Positions 9,033-20,152 of a stretch of DNA of 64,000 nucleotides are shown here, in pieces (the first letter of the stretch is position 1; the number at the start of each line of letters is the position of its first letter). The position numbers and the translations under genes were made by a program. The notes beneath the pieces are model-generated. The model ran no database searches and was not told where the DNA came from. It saw nothing but the letters and a program-made list of their open reading frames with translations. Source of the DNA: Planctomycetota bacterium (GTDB taxonomy: Bacteria > Planctomycetota > J058 > JAJDCQ01); the NCBI GenBank assembly GCA_029260755.1, contig JAJDCQ010000132.1:1-64000 (forward strand), in the 5' to 3' direction.

Positions 9033-9685
9033 TTGGCGGAGGCGGCGCGGAAGCCGGGCGACACGACGCTCCTCGCGGGCGCCGCCCTCGGCGAGACCCG
9101 GTCGCGCGCCGAGCGCCACGCCGAGCTCTTCGAGCGGATCGTGGCGCGGATCCACCGCTACTTCACCCGCCTCGTCTGGGACGCCGGCGAGGTGGAGGAT
9201 CTGCTCCAGCGGACGCTGCTCGAGCTCGAGCGCTCCCTCCGCGAGCGGAGCTACGACCCGGCCCGATCCTTCAACGCGTGGATGTGGCTGAAGGCGCACA
9301 CCCAGTTCGCCCAGTGGGTGCGCGAGCGCCAGCGCCGGATGGCGCGGCTCGGCGACCCCGAAGCCCACGCCGCGCCCGGCGACCCGATCGATCGCGTCGC
9401 CGCCAAGGCGGACGCCGAGGCGATCCTCCATCGGATGCAGGAGGAGCTCGGCGAAGAGACCTACGAGGCGTTCGTCCTCACCTACGAGGGCGGCCTGAGC
9501 CAGGCCGAGGTCGCCCTCGCCGTTGACCTCGACCGGAAGACGGTCCGCAAGCGCCTCGCCGCCGCCCACCGCCTCATCGATCGGATCCTCGGGAAGACGA
9601 CGCCCGAGGATGAGCGACCGAGCGATCGACCCGACGACCAGCCCGAAGACGACCCGCCCGCCGCGCAGCCGGAGGAGGAGCCCTC

Positions 9686-9689
<4 letters not shown>
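9033..9689 (+). CDS. ECF-type RNA polymerase sigma factor
   Basis: About 218 residues from a TTG at 9033 that sits 6 bases after GGAGGA; a GTG at 9000 in the same frame is possible but has no such site. Region 2 is seen around VEDLLQRTLLELER with the W-x-W-L-K-A-H segment. Region 4 is a helix-turn-helix near GLSQAEVALAVDLDRKTVRK. The tail after that is an acidic, proline-rich extension of about 30 residues (PEDERPSDRPDDQPEDDPP), unusual for an ECF factor and a possible contact for the kinase encoded next. The stop overlaps the kinase start (ATGA), so the two are translationally coupled. Confidence 0.88.
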
Positions 9690-11440
<1,751 letters not shown>

Positions 11441-11978
11441 GCGAGCCGCTCGCGGAGCATCCGGCCGCCCCGCCCGATGAGCCCGCGGACGACGTCGAAC
11501 GGCTCGGCGATCGCGTCGGCGACCTCGCGATACGAGAGTCCCTCGAGGAAGCGCAGCGCCAGGACGAGCTGGTATCGCTCGGGGAGCTCGGCGATGGCCT
11601 CGGCGACCGCCGCGGCCACCTCGCGCCGGGCGGCGACCTCCGAGGCGCTCTCCGCCTCGCCGGGGGGCCGCGCGTCGGCCGCGCGGCGGACGGCCGCGTC
11701 CGCCCGGCGGCGCGTCCGGGCCATCGTCGCCGCGACGTTCGCCGCGACCCCGCGGCAGAACGCGCCGAAGCGCGCCGGGTCCTCGATCGCGTCGATGCGG
11801 TCGAAGACCTTCACGAACGTCTCCTGCACGACGTCGTGCGCGGCGTCGCCGTCCCCGCGCAGCCGCGTCCACGCGACCGCGTGCACCGTCGATGCGTGCC
11901 GGCGGTACAAGGCGTCGAGGGCCGCGGCGTCACCACCGCGGGCCCTCGCGACGAGGTCGGCATCGGCCGCGCCGAGCG

Positions 11979-13625
11979 TCAACGCTGATCTCTCTTGTGC
12001 TCGTCGTTCTCCGCCTGCTCGATGGATGCGATGAGCTTCAGGATCATCTCGCCGACGCGTGACCCGGGGGCGAGGCCGAGCTCGGCGCGCTCGAGGGCGC
12101 GGACGGCCGTCTCGCGATCCTCCGCGGAGAGCTCGCCCCAGTCGCGCGCCAGCAGCTCGCGGACGATCTCCTCGATGAGCTCCTCGTCGCCGTCGTCGAG
12201 CGCGCCGTAGAGCACCTCGTCCGCCTCGGGCGACCACATGTCGGCGAGGATCGGCACCGCGGCGACGCGGAGCGCGACCGGCGCGGTTCGATCGGCGAGG
12301 ACGTCGCGAAGGACGGGCAGGGCGGGCGCCGGATCCTCGATCACGACGAGGAGGCTACACGCCTCGATCCGCATCGCGTCGGTCTCCTCACGCGAGCCGA
12401 CGACGGCGAGGAGGGCGCCGAGCCACTCGTCGACCGGGACGTCGACCTCCTCGCCGAGCGCGGTCAGGACGGCGCGGCGGTCGGCCGGCGTCGCCGCGCG
12501 GTCGGCGAGCGTCGTGATCGAGGCCCGCTGCGCGGCCGCCGAGCGGAGGAGCTCCTTCGCGAACTCGAGGGTGTCCGCCGCCCACACCGGCGCGCCGCGA
12601 GCCTGCGTCGCGAGCTCGGCGAGGACGTCCGGGACCCGCTCGTCCGCGAGGACCGCGATCCGCGACACGATCGCCTCGAACGCGAGCGAGGCGTACTCGT
12701 GATCCTCGGGGCGGGCGAGGTCCGGCAGCTCGCCGAGCAGGCTCGTCAGCTCGTCGCGGCGGGCGAGGCGGATCCGCTCGAGCCAGCGCGTCTCGTCGGC
12801 CGCGTCGGTCGGCGCGATGAAGCCGTCGCCCGCCCCGGCGAGGCGGATCGTGTTCCCGTGGCGCCCGGCGGTCGACCGCGCGACGAGGAGCAGCACGCGG
12901 GCGCCGGACCTCACGCCGCGCGGCAGCTCGGCGACGCCGCACACGATCGCGTCGGCGTCATCTTCGATGCGCACCGTGGCGTCGAGGAGGGAGGCGTCGC
13001 CGATCGCGACCCCGTCGATCCGGACCGAGTAGGGCCGCCCGCGTCCGAGGTCGTCGACGACGGTCCCGACGAGGACCGCGTCCGCCGACCGGGCCAGCGG
13101 CGTGAACGGGGCCCAGTCGACCTCGAAGTGGACCGCTCCGCCGCCGTCGGCGACGAGCCGCACGATCACGGGGCCCTTGGCGATCGCCGGCCCTTCGCCG
13201 GCCCCGCCGCCCTCGTCGGGCACGACGGCCGCCCGCTGCGGCGCGAGCGCCCACGGCAGCGCGGCCAGGACGAGGACGGCCGCGGCCGCCGCCAGCCCGG
13301 GCCACGGGCCGCGCCGAGCCGTCGGCTCGCCGGGGCGGGCAGGCTCGGTGATGGGGGATGTCGGGGTCTTCGTTCGGTTCGCGAGCACGTCGGGCTCTCC
13401 TTGCCGGAGGCTCGAACCCGACGACGGACGCGGTCGCTCGCTCGCCCGGAACCGCTCCGGGCGCAGGGTCAGCTCGAGCGTGCCCGTGAGCGAGGCAGCG
13501 AGATCGCGCTCGTCACGACAGCCGGCGCAATCCGCCAGGTGTCGCTCGAGGGCGCGGGCTTCTTCCCGCTCGAGCTCGCCGTCGATCAGCGGCTGGAGCA
13601 GGTCTCGGGCAAGGTCACACGTCAC
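11979..13625 (-). CDS. Zinc-finger anti-sigma factor with HEAT-like repeats
   Basis: A 548-residue protein. Residues 1-40 form an anti-sigma zinc finger (zf-HC2) with the HLADCAGC motif (H-x3-C-x2-C). A single membrane helix lies at about 115-135 (GLAAAAAVLVLAALPWALAP). The exported part begins with a beta-rich region (about 140-270) and ends in an alpha-helical solenoid (about 290-530) with HEAT-like spacing. Such a fold could bind a signal protein outside the membrane. It starts with GTG at 13625, with GGAGG about 10 bases upstream, and is coupled to the downstream sigma gene. The expected role is membrane sequestration of that sigma factor. The exported solenoid is an unusual sensor for this class. 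Confidence 0.83.
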   Translation of the reverse strand: MTCDLARDLLQPLIDGELEREEARALERHLADCAGCRDERDLAASLTGTLELTLRPERFRASERPRPSSGSSLRQGEPDVLANRTKTPTSPITEPARPGEPTARRGPWPGLAAAAAVLVLAALPWALAPQRAAVVPDEGGGAGEGPAIAKGPVIVRLVADGGGAVHFEVDWAPFTPLARSADAVLVGTVVDDLGRGRPYSVRIDGVAIGDASLLDATVRIEDDADAIVCGVAELPRGVRSGARVLLLVARSTAGRHGNTIRLAGAGDGFIAPTDAADETRWLERIRLARRDELTSLLGELPDLARPEDHEYASLAFEAIVSRIAVLADERVPDVLAELATQARGAPVWAADTLEFAKELLRSAAAQRASITTLADRAATPADRRAVLTALGEEVDVPVDEWLGALLAVVGSREETDAMRIEACSLLVVIEDPAPALPVLRDVLADRTAPVALRVAAVPILADMWSPEADEVLYGALDDGDEELIEEIVRELLARDWGELSAEDRETAVRALERAELGLAPGSRVGEMILKLIASIEQAENDEHKRDQR

Positions 13626-13797
13626 GTCGTCGGGGCCTCCGGAAGGGACTCGCCGCTGCGCCCCCGCCCGGCACGAACACTCTCGAGAATCGCGAGGCGC
13701 GGCGCGTCATGCTAGCGCGATCGGAGTCGCTGGAACACCATGGGCAGTTCGCCGGTCCAACGCATCGGCCGATTCGACGGCCCGAGGAGCTCCGCCG

Positions 13798-14406
13798 ATG
13801 AGAATGTCCAACATCACGATCGCGGGCATCGTCCTGCTCGGCTCGGGGGGCGTTCTCCTCGCGGTCGGGACCTGGGCGCCGCGCACGTCGCCGACGCCGC
13901 CGAAGACGGCCGGTCCGCCCGCCGAGCCGATTCCGCTGCTCCCCGAGCTGCTCGGCGACCCCGATCACCCCGAGGATCCCAACTGCTCGGCGTCGGGTTG
14001 CGGGGCGATCCCCGACGACACGCCCGAGCTCACCCACGCCGGGCTCGAGGAGCTCCTCGCCGCGTACTCCGCCGAGCGAGCCGACGTGCCGTCCGAGCCG
14101 CTCGAGAACATCCTGTTCCACTTCGAGAGCGCCCGCGCCCACATCACCGCGGACCCGAGCCTCCTCGAGGGGCTGCCGATCGACCACGCGGCGATCCTCC
14201 AGCGCGAGCTCCGCCGCGACACCGCGCGCGTCGAGATCGACGTGATCGACGAGCACGGCATCCTCCGCCTCCACCTCGACCAGCGCGGATGGCCGATCGG
14301 GCACAAGCACCACGTCCTGGTCCACGAGAGCGCGGCGATCCAGCCGCCCGAGGCGAGCGGCACCGTGAAGCGGGTCGGCCTCCATCATCTCTGGACACGG
14401 ATGTGA
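13798..14406 (+). CDS. Single-pass exported protein of unknown function, ending at an in-frame TGA
   Basis: About 202 residues from the ATG at 13798, which follows GAGGAG. A membrane helix or uncleaved signal (about 5-24, ITIAGIVLLGSGGVLLAVGT) is followed by a proline-rich linker, a Cys pair in NCSASGCG, and a mixed alpha/beta domain to the stop. I do not recognise the family. The reading frame continues with normal codon use past the TGA at 14404-14406 to a TAA at 14623, where the next gene's ATG overlaps it. The gene therefore looks interrupted, or read through, rather than complete. It heads the DUF2330 cluster and is probably co-transcribed with it. Confidence 0.65.
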   Translation: MRMSNITIAGIVLLGSGGVLLAVGTWAPRTSPTPPKTAGPPAEPIPLLPELLGDPDHPEDPNCSASGCGAIPDDTPELTHAGLEELLAAYSAERADVPSEPLENILFHFESARAHITADPSLLEGLPIDHAAILQRELRRDTARVEIDVIDEHGILRLHLDQRGWPIGHKHHVLVHESAAIQPPEASGTVKRVGLHHLWTRM

Positions 14407-14625
14407 CTGGACGGCGTCCACTTCGGCGCCGGACCGTGGTTCACGGTCCAAGAGTCCACGAACGACACGAACGACGACGAGACGACGAGCGAGGCCGGCG
14501 GCGCGCAGCCGCGTGAGGGCTTCGAGCTGATGGACACCATCTGGTTGAGCGACGGGACGCGCGCCGAGATGGCGCGGGTCTACATGAGGGTGACGCTCGA
14601 GAAGGTAGGCGACGATGATCTGTAA
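14407..14625 (+). other. In-frame coding extension beyond TGA, with a perfect hairpin
   Basis: Same frame as the preceding gene: 72 further codons with high third-position GC, reading LDGVHFGAGPWFTV onward, to TAA at 14623-14625. The last 11 bases overlap the start of the DUF2330-HEAT gene at 14615, as expected for coupled genes. A perfect 8-bp hairpin with loop GTT lies at 14431-14449 (GGACCGTG/CACGGTCC), its loop 32 bases after the TGA. It could be the 3' part of a gene broken by one nonsense change, or a readthrough or selenocysteine product. Confidence 0.55.
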
Positions 14626-17206
14626 CAGAGCTTCCATCCGAACGGGGGTCACTCTCGGCGCGCTCGGCGCCCTGATCGCGGCGGCGGTCGCCGGCGGGCC
14701 GGCCCACGCGGACCCCTGCGGCATAGTGCCGCCGATCGCGATCGACGCGAGTAACCCCGCCCTCACCCGGATCGGGGTGCAGACGACCTACGTCTTCCAC
14801 AAGGACGGGATCGAGGACATCGTCCTCCGCCCGGCCTTCCGCGGCCGCGTCCAGGAGTTCGGGATGCTCATCCCGTTCCCCGAGCCGCCCGCGATCCGGA
14901 AGATGCCCGACGACGTCTTCACGCAGGTGAAGCACGCGATCGACCCGCCCAAGGTCCATCTCTACGGCTGGGGCCGCCGCGGCGGACGCTTCGACGACGG
15001 GCGGGAACGCGAGAGCGCGACCCGGACGCTCGGCCTCGCCCGCGACAAGGTCGAGGTCCTCCGCGAGGAGGCGGTCGGCATGTATCAGATCGCCGTCCTC
15101 GACGCCGGCAGCGCCGAGGCGCTCCAGAAGTGGATGACCGCGCACGGCTACGTCTACCCCGAGGGGATGGACGCGCCCTGTGAGGACTACGTCGAGGCCG
15201 GCTGGTGCTTCGTCGCGGTCAAGGCCAAGGTCGGCAAGAAGAGCGGCGCCGAGCCGCGCCCCGGCATGCGCAAGGTCGACACGAGCCACAGCCAGCCCTT
15301 CGACGGGGCCGTCCAGGCGATGGGCTTCCGCTTCCGGGCGGAGAAGCCGGTCGTCCCGATGCGGCTCTCCGCGTTCAACGCCGGCGAGCTCGATAACCTC
15401 GTCTACATCCTGGCCGCCGGCTCGCGACGATTCGCCGAGCTGCCGCGCGAGATGGTCGTCCGCCGGATCCCGGGGCGCGACCTCCTCCGGAACGTGACCG
15501 GGCCGCGCCCGATCGCCGACTGGCGCGACGCCTACGGCGACGACGCCTGGAAGCAACTCACCGAGGAGCAGCAGAAGCAGCAGGACGTGCAGCACGCCCA
15601 GCAGGTCGCCCAGTGGCGGAAGAACAACGCCGAGTGGGTCGAGGCGCAGCTCGATCCCGCCCCGGTGAACGGGAAGGCGCGCCTGCTCTTCGCCGACGAC
15701 ATCCTCGCCGCGCAGGAGGGCCGCCTGATCCACCCGCACGAGCAGCGGGAGAAGGACCTCCTCGCGATCGGTGAGACGTTCGGGCTCCGCGGCGCGCAGA
15801 TCGACACCCTTCACGCGCAGGCCATCTCGGCCGAGCGCGAGAAGGCCGTCGACGGCGTGCTCGAGTGGCTCGACGGCATGACCATGACGGTGATCCGCGG
15901 GGACTTCCCCCGCGAGATCCTCGCCGAGAAGAACCTCCACATCGTCGCTTACGGCGCCGCGGTGCCGGGCGAGAAGCACGGACGGGCGAACCCGTCGCCG
16001 TCGAACGACGGCGTCGAGCATGCCCGCGCGACTCCGACCGAAAGGGAGCCCATCGTGAACGAGCCCCAGATGACCGAGCAGCAGCAGCAAGAGAACGGCG
16101 GCCTCGGCGGCCTCGCCGTCGCCGGCGCCCTCCTCGCCCTCGGAGGCGGCCTCGTCCTGGCCGCCCGCCGGCGTCGCGGGTGGATCCCGTTCGTCGCGGC
16201 GATCGCGATCGCCGTCGCCATCCCGACGATCGCCGTGGCGGAGCCGACGCCCGACGACGCGGCCGACCTCGTCGAGAAGCTCGGCGGGCAGTCGCCCGAC
16301 GAGGCGATCGAGGCGCTCGTGAAGATGGGCGAGAAGGCGGTGCCCCATCTGATCGGGGAGGCGTTCGAGGGGACCGACCTCGTCCGCCGCGGCTGGGCGA
16401 TCGTCTGCCTGGCGCGGATCGGCGGCGACGACGTCGAGAAGCGGCTGACCGAGCTCCACGGCGACGACGGCAAGCCGGCGCTCGTCCGGACGTGGGCCGC
16501 GGCGGCGCGGGTCGACATGGCCGAAGGCGCCGACGAGCTCGTCGCGCTCGCCAGCCTGATCCCGCACTTCCCGGCGCTCGACCGCCCGATCGCGCAGCGG
16601 ATCGTGGCCCTCCAGAAGGCCGAGGGGAGCAAGGTGACCGTGGCGCAGCTGATCGACATCAGCACGCGGATCCCGCAGCTCCAGAGCGCGCTCGCCCAGC
16701 CGATCATCGGCTCGGGCACCAAGGAGCTCGCGAAGGTCACGCTCACCGGCGCCGACAACCGGATCCGGCGGCAGGCGGCCGCGTATCTCGCGACGGCGCT
16801 CGGTTCGGCCGAGGATCCGACCGAGGCGCAGGCGGACGCGGCGTCGATCTACGCCTACGACGTCGAGGCGACCGACATCTCCTGGAAGGGCGGGGCGCTC
16901 TTCGTGCCCGGCCTGAACTGGAAGAAGGAGCCGGCCAAGAAGCTCGTCCGGAACCTGATCGCCTGGTACGTCTACTGCGACCGCACCGGCAAGGCTGGCG
17001 AGAAGAACCAGATCCAGAACAACCTCCGGAGCATCAACCTGGCGAACGCGATCGGCGTCGAGCGCCAGGCGTGGTTCCAGGCGCAGGACGCAAGGAGCTG
17101 GGTCGCGCTCTGGGTCAAGATCGCCGGAAAGGACTCGGCGAAGGCGATCCTGAAGGAGCAGGGCCTGGCCGACGATCCGGAGTGGACGAAGGCGCTCGGG
17201 CAGTAG
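14615..17206 (+). CDS. DUF2330 protein fused to an exported HEAT-repeat domain
   Basis: An 863-residue protein. It has a signal peptide (1-33, ending AHADPCG), a DUF2330 domain to about 455 with the paralogue hallmarks (VQEFGMLIPFPEPPAIRKMP, LREEAVGMYQ, PCEDYVEAGWCFVAVK, GMTMTVIRGDFP), and a Gln-rich linker. A membrane helix follows (about 494-513) and then RRRRG. A second hydrophobic stretch (about 523-541) ends in AVAEP, and an alpha-helical HEAT-like solenoid fills 545-863. The second hydrophobic stretch looks like an intact signal peptide with a cleavage site, so the gene appears to be a fusion of a DUF2330 gene and a secreted HEAT gene. A possible internal GTG start with AAAGGGAG lies near 16054. 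Function of DUF2330 is unknown. Confidence 0.88.
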   Translation: MICNRASIRTGVTLGALGALIAAAVAGGPAHADPCGIVPPIAIDASNPALTRIGVQTTYVFHKDGIEDIVLRPAFRGRVQEFGMLIPFPEPPAIRKMPDDVFTQVKHAIDPPKVHLYGWGRRGGRFDDGRERESATRTLGLARDKVEVLREEAVGMYQIAVLDAGSAEALQKWMTAHGYVYPEGMDAPCEDYVEAGWCFVAVKAKVGKKSGAEPRPGMRKVDTSHSQPFDGAVQAMGFRFRAEKPVVPMRLSAFNAGELDNLVYILAAGSRRFAELPREMVVRRIPGRDLLRNVTGPRPIADWRDAYGDDAWKQLTEEQQKQQDVQHAQQVAQWRKNNAEWVEAQLDPAPVNGKARLLFADDILAAQEGRLIHPHEQREKDLLAIGETFGLRGAQIDTLHAQAISAEREKAVDGVLEWLDGMTMTVIRGDFPREILAEKNLHIVAYGAAVPGEKHGRANPSPSNDGVEHARATPTEREPIVNEPQMTEQQQQENGGLGGLAVAGALLALGGGLVLAARRRRGWIPFVAAIAIAVAIPTIAVAEPTPDDAADLVEKLGGQSPDEAIEALVKMGEKAVPHLIGEAFEGTDLVRRGWAIVCLARIGGDDVEKRLTELHGDDGKPALVRTWAAAARVDMAEGADELVALASLIPHFPALDRPIAQRIVALQKAEGSKVTVAQLIDISTRIPQLQSALAQPIIGSGTKELAKVTLTGADNRIRRQAAAYLATALGSAEDPTEAQADAASIYAYDVEATDISWKGGALFVPGLNWKKEPAKKLVRNLIAWYVYCDRTGKAGEKNQIQNNLRSINLANAIGVERQAWFQAQDARSWVALWVKIAGKDSAKAILKEQGLADDPEWTKALGQ

Positions 17207-17225
17207 AGAGCGCCTCGGCGCGACC

Positions 17226-18671
17226 GTGACGAACGCGACCAATCCGATGAGCGCGCTCCCGCCGGGCCTCCCGAGGTCCGGCGGCGCCCCCCCGGCCCGC
17301 CTGGGCTTCGGGGGGCGGCTCTTCATTGGAGCCTTCTCGCTTCGCGTCGCGATCGCGCTCTGGGTCAGCCTCGGCGGCGGGCGCGCCGTCGAGCCCGACA
17401 GCGGCGACTACCTCGCCCTCGCATCGAGCCTGCGGTCGCACGGCAGCTTCGCGCGCGACGCGGTGGGCGCCGTGCCGGACATCAAGCGGACGCCGGGCTA
17501 CCCGGTCCTGCTGGTGCTGACCGGCGCGTCCGAAGAGCGGCCGCTCCTGATCCTGATCGTGCAGGCGGCGCTCGGCGCGGGCACCTGCGTGATCGCCTGG
17601 CGGACGGCCCAGGCTCTCGGCCTCCCGGAGACGGCCGGCCGCGGCGCCGGCATCCTCCTCGCGGTCGATCCGCTCTCGGTGGTCTACGCGGCGCTCGTCC
17701 TGAGCGAGACGCTCTTCGCCACCCTCGTCGCCGGCTGGCTCCTCGCGACCGCCCTGGCGGCGCGGAGCCCCGCGAGCCCGGCGAGCTGGCGCGCCCTTGC
17801 CGTGAGCGTCATCGCGGCGGGACTCGCCACCCTCACCCGGCCGCTCGCCCTCTTCCTCTACATCCCGACGGTGTGGCTCCTCGGCATCGCGTGGCGGCGC
17901 GGCGCGCTCCACGCCGCCGGCGCCGTCGGCATCCTGGTGATCGGGAGCGTCCCGCTCGCCGGCTGGCTCGTCCGCAACCGAATCGTCTCCGGCGGCTTCG
18001 TCCTGACGACGATCGGCGCGACGAACCTCCTCGACTACCGGGCCGCCGGGGCGCTCGCCGCCGACGAGGGCCGCCCCTACCTCGAGGTGCGCGAGCAGCT
18101 CCGGCGCGAGCACGGCGACGACGACCCGACCCGCTCCGCGCCGGAGGCCCGCGCCCTCGCCGACCGCAAGACCGAGCTCGGCCTCGCGATCCTGAAGGCG
18201 CACCCGACCGCGGCCGCGAAGCAGAGCGCGACCGCCCTCGTCGTGATCCTCGCGCCGCCCGGCGCCGGCGCCGTCCTCAAGGCGACCGGCATCCACGAGG
18301 GCGGCACCGGGCTCTACAGCGCCGTCTCGAGCTTCGACGGCGACGCGATCGACGCGGCCGTCGAGCGCCTCGAGGGGAAGCTCCTCCCGGTCGTCGTCGT
18401 GACGATCGGCTGCTCGCTCTTCGCCCTCGCCCTGTGGGCGGGAGTCGCCGCCGGGCTCGTCCGCGCGGCACGGACGCCGGGGGAGCGGCGCCGGGCGCTG
18501 GCCCTCGCCGGCCTGATCGCCCTCCTCGTCCTGCCGGGGGCCGGCCCCGAGGCCGAACCGCGCTTCCGGCTGCCCGCGATGATCGCCCTGGCCCTCCTCG
18601 CCGGCTCCGGCATGACCGCGCTCCGCAATCGCCTGCGCAGACCCTCACCGCCCTCGGAAGGAGCGAGCTGA
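17226..18671 (+). CDS. GT-C fold membrane glycosyltransferase (family 39-like)
   Basis: A 481-residue protein with about ten hydrophobic helices and the first exported loop motif EPDSGDYLALASSLRSHGSF. This places an acidic residue where GT-C enzymes (PMT, ArnT, GT39) bind the metal and lipid-phosphate sugar donor. Such enzymes transfer a sugar from a polyprenyl-phosphate donor to protein or glycan outside the membrane. A non-membrane stretch near 265-345 is probably the extra-cytoplasmic acceptor domain. Start GTG 17226; the stop overlaps the next DUF2330 start (TGATG). Its location inside the DUF2330 run suggests that it may glycosylate those exported proteins or their ligand, but this rests only on position. 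Confidence 0.82.
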   Translation: MTNATNPMSALPPGLPRSGGAPPARLGFGGRLFIGAFSLRVAIALWVSLGGGRAVEPDSGDYLALASSLRSHGSFARDAVGAVPDIKRTPGYPVLLVLTGASEERPLLILIVQAALGAGTCVIAWRTAQALGLPETAGRGAGILLAVDPLSVVYAALVLSETLFATLVAGWLLATALAARSPASPASWRALAVSVIAAGLATLTRPLALFLYIPTVWLLGIAWRRGALHAAGAVGILVIGSVPLAGWLVRNRIVSGGFVLTTIGATNLLDYRAAGALAADEGRPYLEVREQLRREHGDDDPTRSAPEARALADRKTELGLAILKAHPTAAAKQSATALVVILAPPGAGAVLKATGIHEGGTGLYSAVSSFDGDAIDAAVERLEGKLLPVVVVTIGCSLFALALWAGVAAGLVRAARTPGERRRALALAGLIALLVLPGAGPEAEPRFRLPAMIALALLAGSGMTALRNRLRRPSPPSEGAS

Positions 18672-20152
18672 TGAGCTCGACCCGTCTCTCCGCCATCACC
18701 CGTCTCTCCGCGATCGCCGCGACGGCCACGCTCCTCGTCGCCGCCGCCCTCGGCGCGGCCCGGGCCGACCCGTGCGGGATGGTGCCGCCGGTCGTCCTCG
18801 ACCCCGAGAACCCGGCCCTGACCCGGATCGGGGTGCAGACGACGTTCGTCTTCTTCAAGGACGGGATCGAGGACGTCGTCCTCCGCCCCGCCTTCCGAGG
18901 AGACGTGCAGGAGTTCGGGATGCTCATCCCGTTCCCGAAGCCGCCCGCCATCCGGAAGATGCCCGACGACATCTTCGGCCAGGTCGCCGCGGCGATCGAT
19001 CCGCCCGCGGTCGACCCGTGGATCGAGCTGGACGAGACCATCACGAAGAGCACCGCCAAGCGCGACGGAGCCGGCGGCGGGATGCGGCTCGGAAGAATGG
19101 AGGTCCGCGTCCTCCGCGAGGAGGCCGTCGGCATGTATCAGGTCGCGGTCCTCGAGGCCGGCAGCCCGGAGGCGCTCGACCGCTGGATGACCCAGCACGG
19201 CTACATCTACCCGAAGGGGATGGACGCTCCGTGCGGCGACTACGTCGCGGCCGGATGGTGCTTCGTCGCCGTGAAGGCCAGGGTCGGCCGCAAGGCCGGG
19301 GTCGCGCCGCGCCCCGGGATGCGCGCGACCGACCCCGAGCATTCCTCGTCCTTCGATGGGGCCGTTCAGGCGATGGGCTTCCGCTTCCGCGTCGAGAAGC
19401 CGGTCGTCCCGATGCGCCTCTCGGCCTTCAACGCCGGCCAGCTCGACAACCTCGTCTACGTCCTCGCCGACTCGGCCATGCGTTTCGACGAGCTGCCCGA
19501 CGAGATGGTCGAGCGGACGCTGTCGGGCGAACAACTCCTCCGGCACGTCACCGATCCCCTCCCGATCGTCGACCGGCGCGACCACTACGGGAAGCAGTGG
19601 CTCGACCGACTCGACGCCGAGGAGCGGAAGAAGATCGAGGACGGCTGGAAGCGCGAGCGCGAGCAGATCGAGAAGGAGGAGTGGGTGATCGAGATGCGGC
19701 GGCCCGGCCCGGTCAACGGCAAGGCGCGCCTCCTCTTCGCCGACGACCTCCTCGCCGCCCGCGAGGGGCGCCTCGCCCACCCCTACGAGGAGCGCGAGAA
19801 GACGCTCCTGGCCGTCGGCGAGGCGCTCGGCCTGCGCGGCGCCGCGACCGACGCGCTCCACGCCCAGGCGATCGAAGCCGAGCGGTCCGCGGCGATCGAT
19901 GGCGTCCTCTCCGAGCTGAAGGGGATGACGATGACCGTCATCCGCGGCGACTTCCCCCGCGACGTCATCGCCAAGAAGAACCTCCACCTCGTCGCGCACA
20001 CCGATGCGCCCGGCGGGAAGAAGCACGGGATGCTCGTCCCGGGATCGCCCGGCGAGAGCGATGGAAACGTCCGGTTCGCGGCGATCCTGGCGGTCGCGGC
20101 GATGGTGATCGGCTTCGGGCTGGCGCTCGCATCCGGGGAGAGCACCCGATGA
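18671..20152 (+). CDS. DUF2330 protein, paralogue 2
   Basis: A 493-residue protein: signal peptide 1-33 (AAALGAARADPCGM), DUF2330 domain to about 455, one C-terminal membrane helix (FAAILAVAAMVIGFGLALAS) and a very short tail. Conserved cysteines lie in DPCGM after the signal and in APCGDYVAAGWCF, so up to three cysteines face the outside. The stretch between IDPP and VRVLREEAVGMYQ (about residues 117-145) differs completely from the other copies and here reads as an acidic/polar linker. The start overlaps the glycosyltransferase stop by one base, and the stop overlaps the next gene by ATGA. The topology predicts an exported domain held by a C-terminal anchor. Molecular role unknown. Confidence 0.9.
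   Translation: MSSTRLSAITRLSAIAATATLLVAAALGAARADPCGMVPPVVLDPENPALTRIGVQTTFVFFKDGIEDVVLRPAFRGDVQEFGMLIPFPKPPAIRKMPDDIFGQVAAAIDPPAVDPWIELDETITKSTAKRDGAGGGMRLGRMEVRVLREEAVGMYQVAVLEAGSPEALDRWMTQHGYIYPKGMDAPCGDYVAAGWCFVAVKARVGRKAGVAPRPGMRATDPEHSSSFDGAVQAMGFRFRVEKPVVPMRLSAFNAGQLDNLVYVLADSAMRFDELPDEMVERTLSGEQLLRHVTDPLPIVDRRDHYGKQWLDRLDAEERKKIEDGWKREREQIEKEEWVIEMRRPGPVNGKARLLFADDLLAAREGRLAHPYEEREKTLLAVGEALGLRGAATDALHAQAIEAERSAAIDGVLSELKGMTMTVIRGDFPRDVIAKKNLHLVAHTDAPGGKKHGMLVPGSPGESDGNVRFAAILAVAAMVIGFGLALASGESTR

Noticed and set aside
14404..14406. TGA as a general tryptophan or glycine codon in this organism
   Set aside because: TGA is used as a normal stop by many genes here, including the six ATGA overlaps of the DUF2330 array, so genome-wide recoding is excluded.
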